Assembly: GCA_016490735.1 (NCBI GenBank)
Contig: JAEMWC010000346.1
Location: forward strand, 417,001 to 481,000
Source of the DNA: Pachyseris speciosa
Lineage: Eukaryota > Cnidaria > Anthozoa > Scleractinia > Pachyseridae
Reading direction: 5' to 3'
DNA: 64,000 nucleotides
The notes below the pieces were generated by a model. That model saw only the letters and a list, made by a program, of their open reading frames with translations, did no database searches and was not told where the DNA came from. Positions within the stretch are counted from its first letter, which is position 1. Every line of letters starts with the position of its first letter. This document shows positions 9,397-22,132 of this stretch, one piece after another. Position numbers and translations under genes: made by a program.

Positions 9397-12014
9397 CTAC
9401 CATCAAAAACGAATATTAAGTAAGTGAGACTATTGAAAAGTAAACCCCAAAATGCCAGTTTCATAACTGACATTTAAATTCAAGGATTCTTGTTGCCCTC
9501 GGTTGCCCTCGAAAATGATCAAATTTCAAAGTGCTGTATTTGTAAAGCAAAGGAATCTATCGGGTTTGTTTCTGTGGTGTTTTCAGAGTAGTAGATATTG
9601 AAAGACATCCTTTGCTGGAGGTTTAGAATATTAATTGTAATAACATAATATGAAAAACAGCTACGTCCTAGAGAGAGTTGGAGAGTAGTCATGGTCCACT
9701 GGTCAAGAAGTGTTTACTGTTTGAACAGAAGGCGTTAGAGAGTTCCATAAGTCTGGGATTAGTCTTTGGGTCAGCTTTGATTTGAGTTCATCCGCAGGAA
9801 ATTGTATATGTATATATGGTGAACCCATATTTTCACGGTCCTTTACCAGTTGTGTGTAACGGAAAAGTTTCACTGCTGGCAGTTGACTTAGGGACAAATC
9901 GATTTCAGGAAAAAAATATCATCTTGGTGTCTGCTTGACTGATACGAAGAAGGAACTACTTTCAGTTCGCGGTTTCTCCAAAATACGTAAAAAATGGGAC
10001 CGACTTGGACCAGCTTTCTCTCAAGACAAGGCAGGAAGACGAAAGGCAGGGAAATGAACGAAATACAGTTGGCATGGAAATTGCGTAGTAAATGTTTGCG
10101 CTTGTAAACTGTTAGCTTATTGAAGATCCAAATTTGGGCTATTAATTTTTATACAGCTGTCAAAAAAAAAACATAAGTGAAGTGTAATCGTGATCGTGTA
10201 ATGGAGTGAAAAGGTTTGCTATTAATATTTTGTTATTACTGTAGCTATATTCATCTGTCACAATAAGGTCAAACATTAGAACCATTCAAATTAGTATACG
10301 CAGCGACGGAGAACTTGCATGTTGGCAGATGCTAATGCTTATATATCCTAGATAACTGAAGAATTTTTCAGGAGTGAGCGAGTAAGTGAGTGAGTGAGTG
10401 AGTTTGAGGTTTTGTCGGGTGAGCCTGTTGACCTTTGCCTCCGGTAGAATAAATTGTTTCGTTGCCTTACTCGATGCATTGTTCCGTGATATCATGAAGG
10501 ACGGCTGAAAAGCTTTCGCGAGAATGACGAAATCAGATCAAACTAATCTGAGAATCTTCTTTAAAAAGAAGAAGATTATTTGACATTTTTTCGATCATCT
10601 ATCTCAAGTGTACATGTATATCCTACCGTAATAAATAACAAGAATGAAATATGCACAAATTCTAAGCCAAGCCTTTCTTAATCTATAAATGCACATTAAC
10701 CGGTACAGGCGAAGTGAGAAGCAAACTGAAATTGCAGGCGACGACGAACTGTGATTAGAATTGTTTCGGGTAAATGACTCTTAATCGAGGAAGTTTGAAA
10801 CATATTTGGAAACCTTAAGAGCATTGTAGCCAAAGGCAACGGTGGAAGTTGTACAGCACAGTGTTTCGCATGAGCACGTTACGGAAGTCGCAATTATAAC
10901 TGAGTCGGTAGCGTCCAAATAGGCCTTTTCCATTCTTTTGGAAGGTCTTTAGGGACCAGCAGAAGTTCGATCGGCCTTACTGAAGATCGCAGTTGAGGGA
11001 AATAAAGTGATCCGCTTTTGCACTTTGGGCTCTCAATAAGGGAACAAAATAACTCAGGGGCAATAAGGCATCGACATATCTCAAGAGCACTTGTAAACTC
11101 GTCAAGTATTGTCAAGGTTTTACGTCACACGTAAACAAGCCTCAAGGGGTGAAGGGACCCGTGACGAGAGCTGAGAGAAGGATCGCTACTTCGCAATTTA
11201 CGAATTAACAATTATAGTGGAAAACCTACCTTTGCAAACCACCTCTCATAAGTGACCCGTAAGCGACTACTTTTCTAATTACCAAAATTTTTCAGTTTGC
11301 AGTCAAATCACAAAATCCGATTTCCTTTCTTGGGCGCCAACATGTTAGCTTTCAGTGTTGGCTATCTTGGCCAGCGCCGCAGTAGCCCCCCACGCAGTCG
11401 TTTTTAGGGGACTCGTATTTCACCTAAAAACGACTGCGTGGGACGGTAGCGCCGCAGAGGTACGTGCCACAAACAGGCGGAGGTGACAGTTCCCAAAATA
11501 AAGGGGGTTAGTTTCTAAACAAATTGTGGGGCTGCGGTACACGAAAATTTACTTTTATCAACTGCGTTGGCCACCGTAAAGAGATTCAAAAGGTGATGTT
11601 TCGATCATTAGCCCCAAATTTTCGAGTTCCGAAATAGACTTGCAACACACACCTATGCTGTACCAGTTCTGAAATGAGCGATCAGATTGAATGCTTTGTC
11701 ATAAGAAAGAGATAGCCTTATCTTGGAATTAATTTGTTCATGACTCTATGAGTTCTGAAAATTTGTGGTCTTCAAACAGACGACCTAAATTGTTTTAAAA
11801 GTTAACCCGGGAGTTAACAACACGTTACGTTTCTAACATCAGCGGAAAAGCAGACAACAGCCTAAAAATAAATGCACTGGTTCGAGAATTCAAGGAATTT
11901 ATGAATCCGTTGCACAAGCAGTTTTTAATGCCAGCTGTTAATGTATTGTTTTTTGTCTTGTTTTCTCTATAAGGAGAGGGTGGAGTAAATTTCTGTTACA
12001 ACCCCATGCTACAA
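9397..12014 (-). other. KLHL intron-1 remnant of copy a, no exon 1
   Basis: The stretch is collinear with the intron between exon 2 of d and BTB2 (about 41.3-44.4 kb). It contains a (GAGT)n microsatellite at 10370-10403, a 46-bp hairpin at 11388-11443 and the left part of the CAGTGGAAAC-ended element near 11210. It breaks off near 12010, about 180 bp before exon 1 would begin, where R and LINE L1 take over. ORFs here at 9703-9897 and 10894-11115 recur in other intron copies but have no supporting splice sites. Confidence 0.7.
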
Positions 12015-12330
12015 ATGTAACAAAATTAAAAGCTCCCGTTTCGGTTTATGAAAGGATCGCAAAAATAGACTGTGAAAGGAAATAAGTCAATAAAAGCACT
12101 AGAAAAGCTAGCAAAAAAAACGCTCTTCGCTTTGCAATTTTGAAAATGCAAGCACTGATGTATCACATGCAGCACTCCTGAGCTTTGGGAGGAATTGAGT
12201 GGCGTTATAAGTTTTGTTCAAGTTCTTTTTGACAGTTTGACCTCCCTTCGGGAATCTAACGAGATAGGGTGAATGATAAAACAACTTTCTACCTATGGAA
12301 ATATATATTGCCCTTGGATTTAAATCTGCT
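12015..12330 (+). repeat. R element preceding LINE L1
   Basis: It runs from AAAAGCTCCCGTTTCGG to the GAAATATATATTGCCC junction. The same block precedes LINE copies at 19.8, 26.9, 34.95, 54.6 and 60.85 kb, and its inverse lies in the KLHL intron 2 copies. Confidence 0.6.
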
Positions 12331-15003
12331 CTTAAAGAAGGCATCAGATTAATTACTTCCAATTGGCATCTCTTATGGTCTAAACTTGATAACACGTTTT
12401 TTTAATTTAGATCAAGATATATTCTTATGTGCTATTTACATACCCCCCCCCCCCCCACCTTAGAGATTCACCCTACTTTAATCCCGATATTTTTTATGAC
12501 TTTCAAACCGACATAGCTAAATTTAGTTCTGAAGGTCATGTTATGTTAACTGGTGGTTTTAACGCCAGAACCGGATGTGCTCTTGATTACACTGACATCC
12601 CAGGTGATAATTCCCTTCCACCATCGCAATACATAAGACAAAGGAAAAATTTTGATTCCCGAATCAATGAACATTGAATGAACAAACTTGACATTTGTAA
12701 AGCATGCGAACTGAGAATCCTAAACGGAAGGACAACAGGTGATTCTTTTGGGAAAATAACCTTACACTCCCCAAAAGGAATTAGCACTGCAGATTATTAT
12801 ATTGTCAGCCATGAATTGATTAACTTGTTTGAAAATTTTATAGTTAAAGAGCCAACGATCTTTTCCGATCACTCCAACTTATTCGTTGGGCAACCATCTC
12901 TTCGGCAGCTTCTTTCCATGTAACTGCCCAATCTGATATAAGAACCTTCAATTTACCGAAATAATTCATCTGGGACCAAACCTCAAATGAAAAGTTTCTT
13001 GAAGTGTTAAAACAGGACGAATTTCTCTCACGTCTATCTGACTTTGTAACAACCACCTTTACCACTCATAATGAAGGTATAAAGCTGGCAACAGTGCAAT
13101 TTACCTGTAAACGTTCTCTTCGTCTATCAAGCACAAAGAAGAATTCAAAGAATCGTAAGAAGTTTGACACGGATTGTGCATCTCTAAGATTACTATCAAA
13201 GAGAAAACAGAAACCCATTCGGATCTAAATCTCAGACAAGAATACCATTCAGTACGAAAGAATTTAAAAAAAAACTATTTCAATACAAAAAAGCAGAACT
13301 CTTCAACTCTCAAATTGACGATCTCTAGCAGATAAAGACAACCATAAATTTTGGACATATTTGAAATCACTAAGAAATGAACAGACCTCTCCGATGACCT
13401 TTTTAAACATTTTTAACCAGTTACACTCACACCCAGACTTTTCCTCTCTCCCATCAGAACAAATCTCATTCAAAGAGCGTTTTGCTAATTTAGAACAAAC
13501 AAAAGACATCCATAACGTGTTAGATAGCCAATTTCACAACCTGAATTAATTGACATGGTGAAACTACTGAAACCAAAAAAAAGCTCCCGGCCCTGACAAA
13601 ATCCGTAATGAAATGTTGAAACTTGGAGTAAAGTATCTGGGCGTTGCCACTTGCAAATTATTCAACCTGATTCTCCAAAGTGGCTTTTTTCCAAATTCCT
13701 AGTGTGAAGGGATCATAACTCCGATTTTCAAATCTGGTAACAAACGAGGCCCAGTAAACTACAGGGGCATATGCCTGAGCAGTTGTCTAGGAAAACTTTT
13801 CACCTCTGTTCTTAATACAGGGCTGAAAACTTATGTACTTAAACAAAACATTTTGCATAAGGCTCAAATTGGTTTTTTGCCAAATCATCCTACATCCGAT
13901 CACATATTTAGTCTCAGAACCCTAGTTAAATATGTCAATCACGTTCCAAAAGGTAAATTATACACCTGCTTCATATATAGACTTCAAAAAAGGTTTTGAT
14001 TCGGTTTGGCATAATGGCCTTTTTCATAAACTTCTCCAATACAAAATTGGGGTGAAGTTCTATGATTTAATTAAAAATTCTTTACTCAAAAACAATATGT
14101 GCAATCAAAGTTTTGGACCAAAGGACAGAATTTTTGATTATTGCAAAGGTGTTAGACAAGGACGTATCCTTTCTCCCATGTTATTTAATTTATACCTAAA
14201 TTAAATCCCCTTTCTGCTTGACCGTGCAGATACAGATCCTATAATTTTACCAAATGGATCTCATCTAAATTGTTTACTCTATGCAGAAGACTTAGCGTTA
14301 ATCTCTCACACAGCCAAAGGCCTAGAAAAGACACTTTCCATTCTCTCAGAATATTGTGATAATTGGTTATTACCTGTGAACCCAAAGAAAACTAAAATCT
14401 TGATCTTTCAGAAGAAATATAGAAAATCTATTCTTAATAAACGTAATTTTCAGATTAATCACCATAGAATAGAAAGTGCCAATAACTACACTTATCTTGG
14501 AGTCAATTTTTCTTCTCATGGAAACTTTAAAGATTGCAAATTATATTTGAAGAATAAGGTACTGTGAGACGTTCCTTCTTTGCCACTCGCCGTTATCTAG
14601 ACTTCTCTAAATTACCACTTGATATTACTAATACCCATCCCTCTCTATGGCTCAGAGGTATGGGGAATTTATGAGAGAGATGACGTCAACACTTGGGAAA
14701 AGGATCCTACTGAAAAAACACATATTTTTCTCTGTAAACAATTCTTAAGCGTAAACAAATAGTGTCCAAATGTTGTAGCCAGAAATGAACTCGGAAGACT
14801 ATCTTTAATACTTAATATAGACAGTAACATTTTAAAATTCTGGATTCATTTGCAAAACTTGCCAGATAATAGTATTGCAAAACAATAATGTTTACAACTT
14901 TCACTAGATATGGCTGAGAAAAATCAATCGGGGATTTCGCAAAAAGTTAAAATTCTATGTGATAAGTATAATTCAAACTTGATGATTTTGAATGAAAACA
15001 ATA
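12331..15003 (+). pseudogene. LINE L1: decayed APE-endonuclease/reverse-transcriptase ORF2
   Basis: Endonuclease remnants at about 12390-12900 include CAIYIPP, GGFNARTG (catalytic GDFN changed to GGFN) and SDHSNLF. A poly-C run sits at 12441-12457. Reverse-transcriptase blocks follow: IDFKKGFDSVWHN, then RQGRILSPMLFNLYLN, then YAEDLALIS, where the catalytic YADD has become YAED, then NPKKTKILIFQ and YLGVNFSS. Many frameshifts and stops separate them, so no protein is made. Motifs place it in the Jockey/CR1/L2-like LINE group; the exact clade is uncertain. Confidence 0.85.
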
Positions 15004-15615
15004 CAGTCAAACCTTTATTAAGCGGTCACCCTTGGGAAAGAGCCAACTGACCGCTTAATAGAGGTTGACCGCTTAAAAGAGGTTTTCCAAAATTTAGATA
15101 TAATATGGTTAAAATGGAACCATGGCATTTATATAGTATGTTGTATCGGGTTAACAACAACAGTTACACAAACTATGAGAAAAACGTCAAGTAACTTCAT
15201 GTTCAAGGAAGTTCACGCCTAAACTTCTAATGTTCTTTGTAAGGCAATCGTCTTTGTTGTAAACCACATTAATAAAGTACAGTTTTGGCATTCGACATGA
15301 ACCACTCTTACGCTGATGGTATGTGTATTATGTTGTGTTTAATGACCTTTTAAAAGACAATGGACCTGGTTCGCGTATCTTGGTGTGAAAATATCGCATT
15401 GTTATTGACTACGTGACCGCTTAATAGAGGTAAAATACAATAAAATAAGCCAATTGGGAATTCTAAATGGTGACCGCGTCCCCTTAATAGAGGTGACCGC
15501 TTAATAGAGGTCAAATTTACAGTAAATAAGGGGACCAGTTTTTGGGAATTTGATAAGTGTCCGTTTAATAGAGGGTGACCGCTTAATAGAGGGCCGCTTA
15601 ATAGAGGTTTGACTG
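15004..15615. mobile_element. Tc1/mariner-like MITE, 612 bp, in L1
   Basis: The ends are CAGTCAAACCTCTATTAAGC and its complement (GAGGTTTGACTG at 15604-15615), with TA on both sides (15002-15003, 15616-15617). Paralogous LINE copies L2, L4 and L6 show the unfilled AACAATAGTAAAG, so the target duplication is exactly TA. Many internal CCGCTTAATAGAGG repeats are present and no transposase. The ORF 15350-15637 is spurious. Confidence 0.92.
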
Positions 15616-15960
15616 TAGTAAAGTTTTCATCTCTCATGTCACTGAAAACAAATCCAAAGTCTTAATTAAGCATCAATTATCACTCCTGAATTCAAACAGA
15701 AAACTTAATTTTTATACCACTTTTAAAACAGACACCAAAAAAGCTGAAATTCTTCCTCCAAGGGTCTGCTATCAACAAATTTTGACTAGGGAATCATCGA
15801 CTTTACATTGAAACAGGGAGATACACTGTACCCAAGACACCCGAACACTTAAGAATCTGTGCCAGTCCAATGAAATTGAATTGAATGTCACGTCATGTTT
15901 TCTTGCTCATTTTATAATACGTTTCGCTCCAAATTTTATGATGCAGTTACTGAAAAATTA
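15616..15960 (+). pseudogene. LINE L1 3' portion
   Basis: It continues L1 after the MITE and breaks near 15958, where L4 and L6 go on. It is joined to the TTTTAGACGGCGCGACC block. Confidence 0.7.
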
Positions 15961-16028
15961 TCAGTAAATTTTAGACGGCGCGACCTTCATGTGTGCGGCA
16001 AGCTGACTTAGGCATTTCTAACGCGCAA

Positions 16029-17505
16029 GGATAAGGTACTGTGAGACGTTCCTTCTTTGCCACTCGCCGTTATCTAGACTTCTCTAAATTACCACTTGAT
16101 ATTACTAATACCCATCCCTCTCTATGGCTCAGAGGTATGGGGAATTTATGATAGAGATGACTTCAACACTTGGGAAAAGGATCCTACTGAAAAAACACAT
16201 ATTTTTCTCTGTAAACAATTCTTAAGCGTAAACAAATAGTGTCCAAATGTTGCAGCCAGAAATGAACTCGAAAGACTATCTTTAATACTTAATATAGACA
16301 GTAACATTTTAAAATTCTGGATTCATTTGCAAAACTTGCCAGATAATAGTATTGCGAAACAATAATGTTTACAACTCTCAATAGATATGGCTGAGAAAAA
16401 TCAATCGGGGATTTCGCAAAAAGTTAAAATTCTATGTGATAAGTATAATTCAAACTTGATGATTTTGAATGAAAACAATACAGTCAAACCTCTATTAAGC
16501 GGTCACCCTTGGGAAAGAGCCAACTGACCGCTTAATAGAGGTTGACCGCTTAAAAGAGGTTTTCCAAAATTTAGATATAATATGGTTAAAATGGAACCAT
16601 GGCATTTATATAGTATGTTGTTTCGGGTTAACAACAACAGTTACACAAACTATGAGAAAAACGTCAAGTAACTTCATGTTCAAGGAAGTTCACGCCTAAA
16701 CTTCTAATGTTCTTTGTAAGGCAATCGTCTTTGTTGTAAACCACATTAATAAAGTACAGTTTTGGCATTCGACATGAACCACTCTTACGCTGATGGTATG
16801 TGTATTATGTTGTGTTTAATGACCTTTTAAAAGACAATGGACCTGGTTCGCGTATCGTGGTGTGAAAATATCGCATTGTTATTGACTACGTGACCGCTTA
16901 ATAGAGGTAAAATACAATAAAATAAGCCAATTGGGAATTCTAAATGGTGACCGCGTCCCCTTGATAGAGGTGACCGCTTAATAGAGGTCAAATTTACAGT
17001 AAATAAGGGGACCAGTTTTTGGGAATTTGATAAGTGTCCGTTTAATAGAGGGTGACCGCTTAATAGAGGTTTGACTGTAGTAAAGTTTTTCATCTCTCAT
17101 GTCACTGAAAACAAATCCAAAGTCTTAATTAAGCATCAATTATCACTCCTGAATTCAAACAGAAAACTTAATTTTTATACCACTTTTAAAACAGACACCA
17201 AAAAAGCTGAAATTCTTCCTCCAAGGGTCTGCTATCAACAAATTTTGACTAGGGAATCATCGACTTTACATTGAAACAGGGAGATACACTGTACCCAAGA
17301 CACCCGAACACTTAAGAATCTGTGCCAGTCCAATGAAATTGAATTGAATGTCACGTCATGTTTTCTTGCTCATTTTATAATACGTTTCGCTCCAAATTTT
17401 ATGATGCAGTTACTGAAAAATTATCAGTAAATTTTAGACGGCGCGACCTTCATGTGTGCGGCAAGCTGACTTAGGCATTTCTAACGCGCAAATTCTGGTC
17501 CGAGG
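16029..17505 (+). repeat. Direct tandem duplication of 14552-16028 (1,477 bp)
   Basis: Matching landmarks are 1,477 bp apart: GGTACTGTGAGACG at 14558 and 16035, MITE starts at 15004 and 16481. The junction ACGCGCAA then GGATAAGGTACTG is at about 16028. It carries LINE 3' sequence and a second MITE. Confidence 0.9.
16481..17077. mobile_element. Tc1/mariner-like MITE, 597 bp copy
   Basis: It has the same ends and flanking TA as the 15004 copy and lies in the tandem duplicate. It lacks about 15 bp near the right end. Confidence 0.9.
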
Positions 17506-18060
17506 CCTTTTGAAATGCGCATTATAAAGAATTGAGACACAAATCGACATTACGAAATATAATAAGAATTGTTTCGTGAAAATTACAGGCCACTCGCGAC
17601 TCTTAAAATGTCGCGTAATTTTGAAACATATTTAGAAACCAAAAGACATTCGTAGCCCTGGGCAATAACAACAGTTGTATTGCATGCGCACGTTACGGAA
17701 GTTGGATACCATATTCGCAACAAAAATCGTAGCGTCTAAGGCAATCGGCCGTTTCAATTCGTCTGGAAGGTCTGTAAATGAAAACAAACAACTAACGAGA
17801 GACAGACTCAGGATTTGCTCAGATCGCGAGTTCAGTGCATTGCGTGATCCGGTTTAGCACTTCAGGCCCTCGATGGGGGACATAACTGGACAACGACTAT
17901 CGTAAACTCGCCAAGTATGTGTCAATAATTGATGAAAGATGTGGCTTCACGTGAGATGCAGGAGAAGCCGCAAAGGGAAAGAAGTGGCGAAAGCATGAGA
18001 GAACACGAGGATGAAACACGAAGTGCTCGCGAGGATTTTTCAAAACAAAACACGTTGCAG
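17440..18060. repeat. Duplicated non-coding block, diverged cousin of KLHL intron 1
   Basis: It begins TTTTAGACGGCGCGACC and is shared with 32135-32770 and 58535-59125. Its centre (CACGTTACGGAAGTTGG, then CTGGAAGGTCTGTAAATG) aligns loosely with 10800-10960 of the KLHL intron. No splice sites or long ORF support a gene. Confidence 0.6.
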
Positions 18061-18065
18061 GCTTT

Positions 18066-18475
18066 TGAATACCGTATTTACTCGATTAAACGCCGCGGCG
18101 TTTTATAAAATATTTTAATTTAGCTTGCCCGATGAGGCGTTTATTCAAGGGCGGCGTTTACATGTATTTCAAAATCATACATCGTAAGCCACTGGCAACA
18201 ATTACGGTAGATCATTATTTAAAACAGAAACATGTTAAAATTTCCAATGTCTCGTTTTTTTGCCGAGATAGTATCGTAATTGTCCCGCTTGTGATCAGCG
18301 TTCAGAAAATTTTGACGTCAGTGTGCTTTGTAATTGTTTTTATCTTATAATCCTCGAATAAACACCGCATTTTTGTGATTGGGTGTGGCGTTAATTCGAG
18401 GGCGGCGTTAATTCGTATTTTTGCTTCCATTTGCGGTGTTCAATCGACGCGAGGGCGGCATTCCAGTAAAAAAAA
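18066..18475. repeat. GC-rich CGCCGCGGCG repeat element, probable MITE
   Basis: TACCGTATTTACTCGATTAA, then CGCCGCGGCG and several GGGCGGCGTT motifs in both orientations. Copies lie at about 33745-34130 and 59135-59535. Confidence 0.55.
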
Positions 18476-18534
18476 AAAATTGACCCCATGCAGGAGCCGG
18501 GCTCCTGCCCCATGTCAACGCTTTATAGTGTCGC

Positions 18535-19830
18535 ATATTTCCAGAGTCGGTAGCGTCCAAATAGGCATTTTCCATTCTTCTGGAAGGTCTTTAGGGACCG
18601 GCAGACGTTGGATCGGCCTTACTGAAGATCGCAGTTCAGGGAAATAAAGTGATCCGCTTTTGCACTTTGGGCTCTCAATAAGGGAACAAAATAACTCAGG
18701 GGCAATAAGGCATCGACATATCTCAAGAGCACTTGTAAACTCGTCAAGTATTGTCAAGGTTTTACGCCACATTTAAACAAGCCTCAAGGGGTGAAGGGAC
18801 CCGTGACGAGAGCTGAGAGAAGGATCGCTACTTCGCAATTTACGAATTAACAATCATAGTGGAAACCCTACCTTTGCAAACGACCTCTCATAAGTGACCA
18901 TGTCCCGAAAGCGACTACTTTTCTAATTACCAAAATTTTTCAGTTTGCAGTCAAATCACTGTACTGAATTGCAACCTCTCGTAAGCGACCGCGATCAATT
19001 TCAGAGCTGACAGTTTGAAATTTGCTATTGTCTGCGACAACTCGTAAGCGACCACTTAGCACAAAATCCGATTTCCTCTCTTGGGCGCCAACAACATGTT
19101 AGCTTTCAGTGTTGGCTATCTTGGCCAGCGCCGCAGTAGCCCCCACGCAGTCGTTTTTAGGGGACTCGTATTTCACCTAGAAACGACTGCTTGGGACGGG
19201 TAGCGCCGCAGAGGTAGGTGCCACAAACAGGCGGAGGTGACAGTTCCCAAAACAAAGGGGGTTAGTTTCTAAACAAATTGTGGGGCTGCGGTACACGAAA
19301 ATTTACTTTTCTCAACTGCGTTGGCCACCGTAAAGAGATTCAAAAGGTGATGTTTCAATCATTAGCCCCAAATTTTCGAGTTCCGAAATAGACTTGCAAC
19401 ACACACCTATGCTGTACCAGTTCTGAAATGAGCGATCAGATTGAATGCTTTGTCATAAGAAAGAGATAGCGTTATCTTGGAATTAATTTGTCCATGACTC
19501 TATGAGTTCTGAAAATTTGTGGTCTTCAAACAGACGACCTAAATTGTTTTAAAAGTTAACCCGGGAGTTAACAACACGTTACGTTTCTAACATCAGCGGA
19601 AAAGCACACAAGGGCCTAAAAAATAAATGCACTGGTTCGAGAATTCAAGGAATTTATGAATCCATTGCACAAGCAGTTTTTAATGCCAGCTGTTAATGTA
19701 TTTTAGCTAAGTCATCGCTGTCTTGTTTTCTCTATAAGGAGAGGGCGGAGTAAATTTCTGTTAAAACTCCATGCTACAAATGTAACAAAATTAAAAGCTC
19801 CCGTTTCGGTTTATGAAAGGATCGCAAAAA
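18535..19830 (-). other. KLHL intron-1 fragment without exons
   Basis: It is collinear with 10900-12010, 25650-26880, 34135-34920, 53380-54590 and 59615-60840. It holds the CTCGTAAGCGACC repeats and the hairpin, and ends at an R element (19800-20060). Confidence 0.7.
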
Positions 19831-20059
19831 TAGACTATGAAAGGAAATAAGACACTAAAAGCACTAGTAAAACTAGCAAAAACGCTCTCTTCGCTTTGCA
19901 GTTTTGAAAATGCAAGCATGTATCACATGCAGCACTCCTGAGCTTTGGGAGGAATTGAGTGACGTTATAAGTTTTGTTCAAGTTCTTTTTAACAGAGTGA
20001 CCTCCTTTCGGGAATCTAACGAGATAGGGTGAATGATAAAACAACTTTCTACCTATGGA

Positions 20060-21550
20060 AAACTTTTCACCTCTGTTCTTAATACAGGGCTGAAAACTTA
20101 TGTACTTAAACAAAACATTTTGCATAAGGCTCAAATTGGTTTTTTGCCAAATCATCCTACATCCGATCACATATTTAGTCTCAGAACCCTAGTTAAATAT
20201 GTCAATCACGTTCCAAAAGGTAAATTATACACCTGCTTCATAGACTTCAAAAAACGCTTTTGATTCGGTTTGGCATAATGGCTTTTTTTATAAACTTCTC
20301 CAATACAAAATTGGAGGGAAGTCCTATGATTTAGTTAAAAATCTTTACTCAAAAACAATATGTGCGATCAAAGTTTTGGACCAAAGGACAGAAGTTTTTG
20401 ATTATTGCAAAGGTGTTAGACAAGGACGTACCCTTTCTCCCATGTTATTTAATTTATACCTAAATTAAATCGCCTTTCTGCTTGACCGTGCAGATACAGA
20501 TCCTAAATGGATCTCATCTAAATTGTTTACTCTATGCAGATGACTTAGCGTTAATCTCTCACTCAGCCAAAGGCCTAGAAAAGGCACTTTCCATTCTCTC
20601 CGAATATTGTGATAATTGGTTATTATCTGTGAACCCAAAGAAAACTAAAATCCTGATCTTTCAGAAAAATATAGAAAATATATTCTTAATAAACGTAATT
20701 TTCAGATGAATCACCATAGAATAGAAATTGTCAATAACTACATTTATCTTGGAGTCAATTTTTCTTCTAATGGAAACTTTAAAGATTGCAAATTATATTT
20801 GAAGGATAAGGTACTGTGAGACGTTCCTTCTTTGCCACTCGCCGTTATCTAGACTTCTCTAAATTACCACTTGATATTACTAATACCCATCCCTCTCTAT
20901 GGCTCAGAGGTATGGGGAATTTATGATAGAGATGACTTAAACACTTGGGAAAAGGATCCTACTGAAAAACACATATTTTTCTCTGTAAACAATTCTTAAG
21001 CGTAAACAAATAGTGTCCAAATGTTGCAGCCAGAAATGAACTCGGAAGACTATCTTTAATACTTAATATAGACAGTAACATTTTAAAATTCTGGATTCAT
21101 TTGCAAAACTTGGGAGATAATAATATTGCAAAACAATAATGTTTACAACTTTCAATAGATATGGCTGAGAAAAGTCAATCGGGGATTTCGCAAAAAGTTA
21201 AAATTCTATGTGATAAGTATAATTCAAACTCCATGATTTTGAATGAAAACAATAGTAAAGTTTTCATCTCTCATATCACTGAAAACAAATCCAAACAGTC
21301 TTAATTAAGCATCAATTTTCACTCCTGAACTCAAACAGAAAACTTAATTTTTATACCACTTTTAAAACAGACACCAAAAAAGCTGAATTTCTTCCTCCAC
21401 AGGTCTGCTATCAACAAATTTTGACTAGGGAATCATCGACTTTACATTGAAAAAGGGAGATACAGTGTACCCAAGACACCCGAACAGTTAAGAATCTGTG
21501 CCAGTCCAATGAAATTGAATTGAATGTCACGTCATGTTTTCTTGCTCATT
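20060..21550 (+). pseudogene. LINE L2, endonuclease region deleted
   Basis: R is joined directly to the reverse-transcriptase region (GGAAAACTTTTCACC), with about 1.5 kb of endonuclease lost. RT motifs GFLPNHPTSDHIFSL, CFIDFKK and LLYADDLALIS (intact YADD) are seen in separate frames. The empty TA site for the MITE is at 21252-21253. It is truncated at the right by a half-MITE. Confidence 0.8.
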
Positions 21551-21552
21551 TA

Positions 21553-21610
21553 TCTTGGAGGAAAGATTGCGTGACGAGCCAAAAAAAACGTCTGCGTTGG
21601 AGGCTACTGC
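21553..21610. repeat. Right half of the GGAGGCTAC foldback MITE
   Basis: TTGGAGGAAAGATTGCGTG to GGAGGCTAC matches the right half of the complete element at 63708-63802. The same truncation is seen at 28678-28735. Confidence 0.7.
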
Positions 21611-21873
21611 TTTCTACTATTATTACTATTGCTACTAATATTACTGAAAATAATAGGGATGATGATAATATCAAATGCTAACAATAACTATGGAGATCTT
21701 TAATCTCAATTAAATTTTAACGGTGAGTGTAACAATTTTTTGGATAACTTAACCTCTTGCCTCGAAAAGAGAATTCCCAAATTTTCTTCAACGGTAGCTT
21801 ATTTCACTTGCTCCTATCTTCGATGTAACTACCATGAAACCTTGGACTGTCTTTGCTCCCCTTTGACAAGTTA
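21611..21873 (+). pseudogene. Small hydrophobic-leader Cys-containing ORF, copy b
   Basis: It is homologous to 28720-28997 but has TAT changed to TAA after NNNYGDL. The Cys-containing part after the stop is otherwise conserved. It lies tail-to-tail with kelch copy b. Confidence 0.5.
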
Positions 21874-22132
21874 AAAAGAGAAAAAAAGCCTTTAAAATAC
21901 ACTGCTCGGTTTTTGGACTAGTACGAATAGGCTCTTATTTTCCTTAAGGACAATAAAGCGGGCAAAACACGCAAGTGCGATTTCGATTTTACATGATAGT
22001 CGATTACTGCCGGGTTTATTATTGGTCGTTATGGCTCGTTTGATCAGCGTATTTCCTGGCCACAAAGTTCTTAAATAACAACTGTCGACTCTGCCCACTA
22101 TCATATGCAGAGATGAACTCAGCACTAAGGCT

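Noticed and set aside
9703..9897. Protein-like minus-strand ORF in intron 1 (also 24459 and 52149)
   Set aside because: The counterpart near 42300-42480 has stops in frame, so it is not maintained in the best gene. It may be an old retroelement piece, but no domain is recognised.
10894..11115. Conserved 73-85 codon minus-strand ORF (also 18515 and 59587) as an extra KLHL exon
   Set aside because: The copies recur because the intron is duplicated. The BTB2 intron counterpart near 43570-43760 is disrupted and no splice sites flank it.
15350..15637. 95-codon minus-strand ORF (also 16827 and 57910)
   Set aside because: It lies almost wholly inside the Tc1-like MITE and reads its CCGCTTAATAGAGG repeats as LLSGHPLL-type repeats.
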